Source of the DNA: Pseudomonadota bacterium
Lineage (GTDB): Bacteria > Pseudomonadota > Gammaproteobacteria > Steroidobacterales > Woeseiaceae
DNA length: 34,219 nucleotides
Direction of reading: 5' to 3'
Assembly: GCA_022573655.1 (NCBI GenBank)
Contig: JACZTO010000006.1
Coordinates: 34,396-68,614, forward strand
The notes beneath the pieces were generated by a model. The model was not told the origin of the DNA. It did not search any database and was given only the letters and a program-made list of their open reading frames with translations. This document shows positions 27,840-34,219 of this stretch, piece after piece. The position numbers and the translations under genes are program-made. Every line of letters begins with the position of its first letter. The stretch's first letter is position 1.

Positions 27840-28332
27840 CCAGGGAATCGATCGTGCCGCTGAAAGACTTGCCAATACCGTTTCGAAGATTGCGGCGGCA
27901 GGGCTGGTATTGATGACCCTTGTCATCGCCTGGCAGGTATTCGGCCGTTACGTTTTGAACGACAGCCCGGCATGGTCTGAGTCGGCCGCGCTGGTCATCA
28001 TGTTGTATTTCGTATTGCTGGGGGCGGCCGTTGGTGTTTACGAACAGTTTCACCTCGGCCTCAGGCTGTTTGTGTCAAGGCTGCCGGCCGGATGGAAGCG
28101 ACCGGTATTCGTGATAGCTCAACTCCTGGTCATGACTTTTGGTGCAGCAATGGCCTGGAACGGAATGCGACTCATTGATTACACGAGTTCACACATTATC
28201 CCGACACTCGGCATATCGCGATCGGTGGCCTATTGGCCGTTCGTTATGTGCGGTGGATTGATCGTCTTGTTTGCACTCGTTCGGTGCGCTGTTGTGGTTC
28301 GCGACAAAGGAGCGACTGACCCATGGAACTAG
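27826..28332 (+). CDS. dctQ: TRAP transporter small permease (DctQ family)
   Basis: This is the small membrane subunit of the TRAP transporter, 168 residues with four hydrophobic segments. The first is around AAAGLVLMTLVIAWQVFGRY, and the last around WPFVMCGGLIVLFALVRCAV. The family motif FGRYVLNDSPAWSESAALV is clear. The GTG at 27826 is chosen because GGAG lies 7 bases before it; the longer frame from 27706 is merely the out-of-frame reading of dctP. It overlaps dctP at the start and dctM at the end, so the three are translated as a coupled set. Confidence 0.92.
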   Translation: MPSNSQGIDRAAERLANTVSKIAAAGLVLMTLVIAWQVFGRYVLNDSPAWSESAALVIMLYFVLLGAAVGVYEQFHLGLRLFVSRLPAGWKRPVFVIAQLLVMTFGAAMAWNGMRLIDYTSSHIIPTLGISRSVAYWPFVMCGGLIVLFALVRCAVVVRDKGATDPWN

Positions 28333-29603
28333 CGGTACTGTTTGGGACCTTTGTAATCTTGCTGGTTATCGGCGTCCCCGTTGCGTTCTGTCTCGGCCTG
28401 GCGTCGTTGGCAACGCTCTTGTATCTCGATATTCCAATGGTCGTTGCGTTCCAACGCATGGCCGCGGGCATCGATGTGTTTGCCTTGCTCGCGATTCCGT
28501 TTTTCATCTATGCCGGCGAGCTGATGAACCAATCGGGAATTGCCGTAAAACTGGTACGCCTCGCGGAATCACTGCTGGGACGATTGAAGGGCGGGCTAGG
28601 ACATGTCAGCGTCTTTTCCTGCATGCTGTTCGGTGCCGTGTCCGGGTCTGCCGTCGCCAGTGTCTCGGCGATGGGTTCAGCACTGATACCGATCATGCGC
28701 GAGAAAGGTTATGACGACGACTTCGCGGTTAACGTCACCGTGACTGCGTCAACCACCGGGCTGCTGATTCCGCCGTCGCACAACATGATCATCTACTCGA
28801 TCGCTGCCGGCGGTAGCGTCTCGATCATATCGCTGTTTCTCGCCGGCATTGTGCCAGGCATCTTGCTGGGTCTTGCACTCATGGTGGTCACGTACCTGAT
28901 TGCTGCCAAGCGCGGCTATCCGCGTGGTGAATTTCCGGGCTGGCGACTGGTCGGTATGGCGTTCATTACGGCGTTACCCGGCCTCCTGTCAGCCGTCATA
29001 ATTGTCGGCGGAATATTGTCGGGCGTCTTTACCGCGACCGAGTCATCGGCGATCTCCGTCGTCTACACGGTCTTCATCGCGGTGTTCGTATATCGCAGTC
29101 TCGATTGGCCGGCGTTCGTGACTGCCACACGTAATGCCGTCAAAACGACCGCGATCGTGATGTTGATCATTGCCTCCGCATCGGCGTTCGGTTGGTTGAT
29201 GGCCGTCGCGGAAGTACCGCTGCGCATGTCCGAGGCTTTGCTGAGCATCAGTGATAATCCGCTGGTACTGATGCTGTTGATCAACCTGATGTTGTTAGCG
29301 CTAGGCACGTTCATGGACATGTCGCCGCTGATTATCATAACGACGCCGATTTTCCTGCCCGTCGTTACTGCGCTCGGCATGGACCCGGTGCAGTTTGGCG
29401 CGGTCCTGATACTGAACCTGGGTATTGGTCTGGTGACACCGCCGGTCGGGTCGGTGCTGTTCGTTGGTTGTGCCGTTGCCGGCATCCCGATCGAAAAAAG
29501 CGTGCGGTCCATTTGGCCGTTCTACCTGGCGATGATTGGCGTGCTGTTGCTGATCACCGCATTCCCGTCAATCTCGCTGACCTTGCCAGGGCTGTTTGAA
29601 TAA
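28323..29603 (+). CDS. dctM: TRAP transporter large permease (DctM family)
   Basis: This is the sodium-coupled channel-forming subunit of the TRAP uptake system, 426 residues with about 12 hydrophobic segments. Family features are GVPVAFCLGLASL, AIPFFIYAGELMNQSGIA, GAVSGSAVASVSAMGSALIP, the SHNMIIYSIAAGGSVS region, and the closing TPPVGSVLFVGCAVAGIPIEKSVRSIWPFY. The ATG at 28323 follows AAGGAG and lies 10 bp inside dctQ. The stop codon TAA shares its last base with the ATG of eda (TAATG). With DctP and DctQ it would import glucuronate released by the exported glucuronidases. Confidence 0.96.
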   Translation: MELAVLFGTFVILLVIGVPVAFCLGLASLATLLYLDIPMVVAFQRMAAGIDVFALLAIPFFIYAGELMNQSGIAVKLVRLAESLLGRLKGGLGHVSVFSCMLFGAVSGSAVASVSAMGSALIPIMREKGYDDDFAVNVTVTASTTGLLIPPSHNMIIYSIAAGGSVSIISLFLAGIVPGILLGLALMVVTYLIAAKRGYPRGEFPGWRLVGMAFITALPGLLSAVIIVGGILSGVFTATESSAISVVYTVFIAVFVYRSLDWPAFVTATRNAVKTTAIVMLIIASASAFGWLMAVAEVPLRMSEALLSISDNPLVLMLLINLMLLALGTFMDMSPLIIITTPIFLPVVTALGMDPVQFGAVLILNLGIGLVTPPVGSVLFVGCAVAGIPIEKSVRSIWPFYLAMIGVLLLITAFPSISLTLPGLFE

Positions 29604-30244
29604 TGGCGAAGTTGACGCTCGACACTGCCCTGCAAACGGTGCCAGTCATACCCGTCATTGTGCTCGATCGTGCCACCGATGCCGTGCCCGTGGCCGAGGC
29701 CCTTATCGCGGGTGGTATTCCTGTCTTCGAGATAACACTGCGAACGGAGGCAGCCCTGTCGGCGATCGGGGAAATTGCGAAACGGTTTCCAGATGCCCTG
29801 ACAGGCGCGGGCACGGTTCTGAGCAAGTCGCAAGCCACACAGGCGATCGATGCCGGTGCACAGTTTATTGTGTCGCCGGGCTGGGACGACGATGTCGTCG
29901 ACACCGCGATAGCGGCCGAGATTCCTATAGTGCCGGGCGTTGTAACGCCCAGCGAAGTGCAACGCGCACGACGCCATGGGCTACGTTTGCTGAAGTTCTT
30001 TCCGGCGAGTTTGGCCGGGGGCGTGCCGATGCTGAAGGCGTTATCAGCCGTATATTCGGACGTCAGGTTCGTGCCAACGGGCGGAGTGAACGCGAAAAAT
30101 CTCACCGACTATTTGTCTGTGCCCAATGTTGTGGCGTGTGGTGGAAGCTGGTTGACACCGGCCGGGCCAATTGCCGAAGGCCGGTTTGCCGAAATTACGC
30201 GGCTCGCGAAAGAAGCGCGGCAGATCGCAGATGATGTCGGCTAA
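29603..30244 (+). CDS. eda: 2-keto-3-deoxy-6-phosphogluconate aldolase
   Basis: Eda cleaves KDPG into pyruvate and glyceraldehyde-3-phosphate, the last step of the hexuronate route. The Schiff-base lysine is Lys131 (LLKFFPA), and the catalytic glutamate is Glu43 (FEITLRT). ALTGAGTVL, SPGWDD and PTGGVNAKNL complete the class I fold. Its 213 residues are the usual length. It starts by sharing one base with the dctM stop codon. The kinase that should make its substrate (KdgK) is absent from the window, so that step must be encoded elsewhere. Confidence 0.96.
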   Translation: MAKLTLDTALQTVPVIPVIVLDRATDAVPVAEALIAGGIPVFEITLRTEAALSAIGEIAKRFPDALTGAGTVLSKSQATQAIDAGAQFIVSPGWDDDVVDTAIAAEIPIVPGVVTPSEVQRARRHGLRLLKFFPASLAGGVPMLKALSAVYSDVRFVPTGGVNAKNLTDYLSVPNVVACGGSWLTPAGPIAEGRFAEITRLAKEARQIADDVG

Positions 30245-30259
30245 ATCATCCAGAATCTG

Positions 30260-31237
30260 ATGAGCAAGGTTCTTCTGACGACCACCAGTTACCAGGACAC
30301 GCCTGGCGCGCACCATGCGTTGCTTGAAAGCAGCGGTTTCGAGGTCGTGCGCGCCCGCGGCCCGTTGACCGAGCAGGAATTGCTCGAGTTGATCAGTGCA
30401 GACGGCCCGTTCGACGGATTCCTGCACGGCGACGATCACATCACGGCGCAGGTGATTGACGCTGCTCTGCCCAAGCTGAGGGTTCTGGCCAAGTACGGCA
30501 TCGGTCTGGATGCGATCGACGTAGCCCATGCCACTGAGAAAAATCTGCCCGTGCTTTATACCCCTGGGGTCAACCACACGACGGTAGCGGAACACGCCAT
30601 CGGGCTCATGATTGCGCTGTCCAAACACTTCTGGCCGCACATGCGCGCCGTCAAAACCGGCGAGTGGAAGCGCATAACCGGCAACGAATTGATGGGGAAA
30701 AGTTTGGCCGTCCTGGGCATGGGACGCATCGGCAAGGAATTGATTATCCGGGCGCGGGTGTTTGGCATGGACTGCGTTGCTTATGACCCGTTTTGGGATG
30801 AAGCGTTTGCCACGGAACACGGGGTTACGCGTTGCGACACTGCGATGGATGCGATGCAGGATGCCGACGTCATCTCGCTGCACCTGCCACTGACCGACGA
30901 GAGCCGAAACCTGTTGAACAAGGACAGCCTTGCCAATTTGAAACAAGGTGCCCTGGTTATCAACACGGCCCGCGGCGGGCTGGTTGTGGAAGAGGACATG
31001 GCCGAGGCATGCCGCAGCGGCCACCTCGGCGGCTACGGCGGTGACGTGCTTTGTACGGAGCCCATGCAGCCTGGCCATCCGTTCCAGGACATAGACAACA
31101 TCATCATCACGCCGCACATTGGAAGCAGGACGTTCGAGTCGGTGGAACGCCAGGCCATGCGTGCTACCACCAACCTGATCGAGTACCTGACCGGTGGCAG
31201 CGACTACATCCAGGCCAACGAGACAAAGGCGTCATGA
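30260..31237 (+). CDS. D-2-hydroxyacid dehydrogenase, phosphoglycerate-dehydrogenase-like
   Basis: This NAD-dependent D-isomer-specific 2-hydroxyacid dehydrogenase has the nucleotide motif GMGRIG starting at Gly153. The catalytic residues are Arg238 (NTARGGLV), Glu267 (CTEP) and His286 (TPHIGS). Its 325 residues lack the extra regulatory domains of biosynthetic SerA. It follows eda by 15 bp and overlaps gnd by 4 bp, so a catabolic role in the uronate operon is more likely than serine synthesis. It may act on a 2-keto acid formed from the sugar or on pyruvate-level intermediates. The exact substrate cannot be read from the sequence. There is no strong ribosome site at 30260. Confidence 0.9.
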   Translation: MSKVLLTTTSYQDTPGAHHALLESSGFEVVRARGPLTEQELLELISADGPFDGFLHGDDHITAQVIDAALPKLRVLAKYGIGLDAIDVAHATEKNLPVLYTPGVNHTTVAEHAIGLMIALSKHFWPHMRAVKTGEWKRITGNELMGKSLAVLGMGRIGKELIIRARVFGMDCVAYDPFWDEAFATEHGVTRCDTAMDAMQDADVISLHLPLTDESRNLLNKDSLANLKQGALVINTARGGLVVEEDMAEACRSGHLGGYGGDVLCTEPMQPGHPFQDIDNIIITPHIGSRTFESVERQAMRATTNLIEYLTGGSDYIQANETKAS

Positions 31238-32751
31238 GCAAAGAAGCAAGCTCCGATATCGGCTTGATCGGCCTTGCGGTCATGGGCCAGAACCTGGTTC
31301 TCAACATGGCCGACCACGGCTATCACGTGTCGGTGTACAACCGCACCACCACCAGGATGACCGCCTTTGTCGACCGTGTGCAGAATGAGGAACCCTGTAG
31401 CGAGCGGGTGCACGGTTATGAGAGCCTCGAGGAATTCGTGGCCTCCATCAAACGGCCACGCAAAGTGATCTTGCTGGTTAAGACCGGACGCGGCACCGAC
31501 GCGGCCATCGACAGCCTGCTCCCGCACATGGAAGAGGGCGATATCGTCATCGATGGCGGCAACGCGCACTGGATGGACACGATCCGCCGCGAAAAGGACA
31601 TCCGGGCCCGAGGGCTGCATTTCATGGGCAGTGGTGTCAGCGGCGGCGAACTGGGTGCACGTTTCGGTCCTGCCCTGATGCCGGGTGGCTCGGACGAGGC
31701 CTGGACGTCGTTGCAGCCGATCTGGGAGGCCATTGCCGCCAAGGTCGATCCCGATACGGGCAAGCCTTACGAGGATTACGCGGCGGGCAAACCGATTACG
31801 GAAGGCACGCCGTGCACCGCGTACCTGGGTCCCGACGGGGCCGGGCATTACGTGAAGATGGTGCACAACGGCATCGAATACGTCGACATGCAGCTGATCT
31901 GCGAGTCCTACTTCCTCATGAAGGAATTGCTCAGCATGCAGCCCGATGAAATCGCTGCAGTTTTCCATGACTGGAACCAGGGCGTGCTCGATTCCTACCT
32001 GATTGAAATCACCGCGGATATTCTCGCCCAGCGCGACCCGCGCGATGCCAGCCGTTTCCTCGTGGACCAGGTGCTGGATACTGCAGGCCAGAAAGGCACG
32101 GGCAAGTGGACCAGCATCAGTACCCTGGATCTCGGCATTCCCGCCAATGCGATGGCGGAGGCCGTCTTTGCCCGTTTCCTGTCTGCCCTAAAGGTGGAGC
32201 GGGTAGCTGCAAGCCAGGTGCTCAAGGGTCCCGGAGTCGAGTTCAGCGGCGACCAGCAGGAGTTCATCGATCTGATTCGGCAGGCACTATACAGCAGCAA
32301 GATCTGTGCCTACGCGCAGGGATTCTCGCTGATGACCGAAGCTCAGCAGGAATTTAACTGGCAGCTCGACTTCGGCACGATCGCCAAGGTATGGCGCGGC
32401 GGCTGCATCATTCGTGCCCGCTTCCTGCAGAAGATCACCGACGCTTACGACAACGATCCCGAACTGGCCAACCTGATGCTGGATCCCTATTTCAGGGATG
32501 CCCTGCACGACGGCCAGTCAGCCTGGCGCAAGGTCGTGGCGGCTGCCGCCGAAAGCGGCATTGCAGTCCCCGCTTTCATGTCGGCACTGGCTTATTTTGA
32601 CGGTTATCGCAGCGCCGTGCTGCCCGCCAACCTGTTACAGGCGCAACGCGACTATTTTGGAGCACACACCTACGAGCGCACCGACGAGGAGCGTGGCCGC
32701 TTCTTTCACGTTGACTGGCCGGTGGATGGCCGTCCGGAAATCGAGGTCTAG
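31234..32751 (+). CDS. gnd: 6-phosphogluconate dehydrogenase, decarboxylating
   Basis: Gnd oxidises 6-phosphogluconate to ribulose-5-phosphate with CO2 release. Signatures are [18 protein letters not shown] (nucleotide fold), [23 protein letters not shown], the catalytic lysine/asparagine segment [18 protein letters not shown], and [17 protein letters not shown]. The ATG at 31234 overlaps the upstream stop (ATGA) and follows AAAGG; an open frame from 31051 is just the other-frame reading of the dehydrogenase before it. Its 505 residues fit the longer Gnd type. It is unusual to find gnd within a hexuronate operon. Here it may supply NADPH or handle gluconate-type products (inference). Secure family call. 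Confidence 0.96.
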   Translation: MSKEASSDIGLIGLAVMGQNLVLNMADHGYHVSVYNRTTTRMTAFVDRVQNEEPCSERVHGYESLEEFVASIKRPRKVILLVKTGRGTDAAIDSLLPHMEEGDIVIDGGNAHWMDTIRREKDIRARGLHFMGSGVSGGELGARFGPALMPGGSDEAWTSLQPIWEAIAAKVDPDTGKPYEDYAAGKPITEGTPCTAYLGPDGAGHYVKMVHNGIEYVDMQLICESYFLMKELLSMQPDEIAAVFHDWNQGVLDSYLIEITADILAQRDPRDASRFLVDQVLDTAGQKGTGKWTSISTLDLGIPANAMAEAVFARFLSALKVERVAASQVLKGPGVEFSGDQQEFIDLIRQALYSSKICAYAQGFSLMTEAQQEFNWQLDFGTIAKVWRGGCIIRARFLQKITDAYDNDPELANLMLDPYFRDALHDGQSAWRKVVAAAAESGIAVPAFMSALAYFDGYRSAVLPANLLQAQRDYFGAHTYERTDEERGRFFHVDWPVDGRPEIEV

Positions 32752-32753
32752 GA

Positions 32754-34175
32754 ATGCTCATGGACGTCGAGTTCATCATGCCCTTGGACGTGCACAAGCA
32801 GATTGTGCAGGCGGCCTTTGAAAAACGCGGATTCACCGAAAAAGAATCCTCGCAGGCTGCGGATTTTTCCGAGCAGGCCAGCTGGCATGGGATCAAAACC
32901 CACAACGCCCTGAAGGCCTTGCATCTTGACCACCTGTTCGGTTCGGTCGTGGGCGGTTGCGTTCCCGGCGCTGAGGTCGAAGTGTTGTCTACATCCTTTG
33001 ATGCCGTGCAGGCATGGAACGGCCACAAAAAGCTGGGCCAGGCCCTGGCCTATGACGCGATGGACGCGTGTATGGAGATGGCCGACCGGCACGGTTCGGG
33101 CATCGTCATGATAGACGAGGCGTTCCACTATCTGTGGGGTGGCGGATACGTCATTGATGTCGCAAAGAAGGGCTACATTGCGTACACGCAATGCACCGCG
33201 GCGCTCGCTGAGGTCGTTCCATTCATGGGCAAGTTCCCGACACTCGGTACCAATCCCCATTCCTGGGCGTTCCCGACGCAGGATTTGCTGGGCTACCCCA
33301 TTTGTGTCGATTGGGCCACGAGCACTGTGGCCATGGGTCGCGTGCAACAGATTCTGCGTGAGGGTGGGAAACTTCCTCCTGCGACAGCCGTGGACAAAGA
33401 GGGTAATGAAACCCGCAACCCGGCCGATGTTGCCTCGTTATTACCGTTCGGCGCCCACAAGGGGTATGGGCTCGGCTTGATCAATGAGCTAGTTGGCGCT
33501 TACGGAGGTGGCGGATTGCCCACGCTTCGAAATCGCCCGGCCAAGGCTCCCGAGGGTGCCAAGCTGTCCTGCAATTTCTTTTTCCAGGTAATTCATCCTG
33601 ACGCCCTTGCTGTAGGCTTCGAAGGTAACCGTAGTCAAAAACAAAACGTCCAGCGGGTCATCGAAGACGTGTTGGGTCACGGTAATGAAAATTGCCTGCT
33701 TCCCGGCCAGATCGAAGCGAACAACGCGATAGGGGCGCGAGGCGATGAGCGCGGCGCGGTTCTGATCACAGGGCTGATCCTGCTTATGGTACTCACGGTA
33801 CTGGGCATCTCCGGCATGAATACCGCGACGCTGGAACTCGTCATGGCCGGTAATAATCAGTATCACCAGCTAGCGTTCCAGGCGGCAGAAACCGGCATCG
33901 ATATTTCTATCGCGCAGCGTAACTACAACACGCTCGTTCCCGCCGTACTACCGGAGACGCCAGTGGGCGGCAACGGTTCCTATGGCGGCAGCGCCTCAGC
34001 AGAGTCCAACTTCATGGAGAACACGCCGGTCCCAGACACCGCCTTTAGCATGGGCGTGAATACCGGCTCCGTGCAGGCCTTTCATTTCGATGTCGTGGCG
34101 GTAGGCATGGGGCCCGGTAACGCGGCCTCCACCCACAACCAGAGTTTCTACGTCGTAGGACCCGGCGGCCCTTAG
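32754..34175 (+). CDS. Ldh-family (malate/L-lactate/ureidoglycolate-type) dehydrogenase fused in frame to a PilX-like minor pilin
   Basis: This single open frame joins two unrelated proteins. Residues 1 to about 325 are a Ldh_2-family NAD(P)-dependent dehydrogenase, with SWHGIKTHNALKAL, GTNPHSWAFPTQD, LPFGAHKGYGLGLINELVGAYGGG and VIEDVLGHGNENCLLPGQIEAN; its normal last 25-30 residues are missing. From about residue 327 (GARGDERGAVLITGLILLMV) the sequence is a type IV pilus PilX protein: a transmembrane helix, then AGNNQYHQLAFQAAETGID, and the closing VAVGMGPGNAASTHNQSFYVVGP. No ATG, GTG or TTG lies in frame between the two parts before the middle of the membrane helix. The start has GAGG 7 bases upstream and lies 2 bases after gnd. 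It could be a real fusion at an insertion point or an assembly chimera. Confidence 0.85.
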   Translation: MLMDVEFIMPLDVHKQIVQAAFEKRGFTEKESSQAADFSEQASWHGIKTHNALKALHLDHLFGSVVGGCVPGAEVEVLSTSFDAVQAWNGHKKLGQALAYDAMDACMEMADRHGSGIVMIDEAFHYLWGGGYVIDVAKKGYIAYTQCTAALAEVVPFMGKFPTLGTNPHSWAFPTQDLLGYPICVDWATSTVAMGRVQQILREGGKLPPATAVDKEGNETRNPADVASLLPFGAHKGYGLGLINELVGAYGGGGLPTLRNRPAKAPEGAKLSCNFFFQVIHPDALAVGFEGNRSQKQNVQRVIEDVLGHGNENCLLPGQIEANNAIGARGDERGAVLITGLILLMVLTVLGISGMNTATLELVMAGNNQYHQLAFQAAETGIDISIAQRNYNTLVPAVLPETPVGGNGSYGGSASAESNFMENTPVPDTAFSMGVNTGSVQAFHFDVVAVGMGPGNAASTHNQSFYVVGPGGP

Positions 34176-34203
34176 GCGCCTTCCGAGCGTCGGGAGACAC
34201 ATT

Positions 34204-34219
34204 ATGAGCCGCGCAATTG
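34204..34219 (+). CDS. Start of the next pilus gene, 3'-partial (pilY1 position)
   Basis: An ATG at 34204 with GGGAG 10 bases upstream opens a frame reading MSRAI up to the window edge. In type IV minor-pilin operons the gene after pilX is usually pilY1, so that is the best guess. Only five codons are visible, so the identity is inferred from position alone. Confidence 0.45.

Noticed and set aside
30044-31117. Minus-strand open frame of 357 aa opposite the D-2-hydroxyacid dehydrogenase
   Set aside because: It is a shadow of codon bias in a GC-rich gene; no domain and no start signals.

Overview
This window looks like a 34 kb uronic-acid and sulfated-polysaccharide utilisation island from a gammaproteobacterium, probably marine or sediment-dwelling. 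The assignment rests on the TRAP-type uronate uptake system, the UxaC/UxuB/UxuA/Eda route, the LacI-family control, the Tat- and lipoprotein-exported enzymes, the many Cys-type sulfatases, and a type IV minor pilin (PilX) at the right edge. Genus-level placement is not possible from what I can see. Most of the window is moderately GC-rich. The stretch from about 12.67 to 15.5 kb is visibly AT-richer, with different codon use, and looks imported.

Layout. (1) At 2-1294 (+) there is a 5'-truncated Gfo/Idh/MocA oxidoreductase, convergent with operon A. (2) Operon A reads leftward from 11433 to 1311. In transcription order it encodes a two-domain DUF1080 (3-keto-glycoside hydrolase type) protein, a Tat-exported Gfo/Idh/MocA oxidoreductase, UxuA, UxuB, a GH115-like alpha-glucuronidase, and an IorA/IorB-type molybdenum hydroxylase. 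(3) Operon B reads rightward from 11697 to 15497. It encodes an SDR with a signal peptide, a sulfatase broken by a -1 shift in an A8 run, and a CE15 glucuronoyl esterase. (4) Operon C reads leftward from 23312 to 15539. It encodes a beta-helix lipoprotein, a LacI-family regulator, a sulfatase interrupted by an in-frame TAA, a CE6/SASA acetylesterase lipoprotein, a serine hydrolase, and an intact sulfatase. (5) Operon D reads rightward from 23563 to the right end. It encodes a periplasmic GH2 beta-glucuronidase, UxaC, TRAP DctP/DctQ/DctM, KDPG aldolase, a D-2-hydroxyacid dehydrogenase, 6-phosphogluconate dehydrogenase, and a malate/L-lactate-type dehydrogenase fused in frame to PilX. The first codons of the next (pilY1-position) gene lie at 34204.

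How it fits together (inference). Exported sulfatases, acetyl and glucuronoyl esterases, GH115 and GH2 enzymes would strip sulfate, acetyl and glucuronic acid from a decorated polysaccharide. The TRAP system would import the uronate. UxaC, UxuB and UxuA would convert it to 2-keto-3-deoxygluconate, and Eda would cleave the phosphorylated form. The KDG kinase, a TonB receptor, backbone-cleaving enzymes and the sulfatase-maturing enzyme are not in the window. The four operons start from two intergenic nodes (about 11.6 kb and 23.4 kb). Each node carries LacI-family operators fitting TGNTANCGNTANCA, so the LacI protein in operon C probably controls the whole island, including itself.

The most notable observations are: two face-to-face sigma70-like promoters sharing one perfect 16-bp palindrome at 11587-11602; two sulfatase genes each disrupted by a single lesion, one of them at a perfect -1 slippery heptamer; a dehydrogenase-PilX gene fusion marking the island edge; and an exported 3-keto-glycoside/molybdo-oxidase module inside a hexuronate operon.
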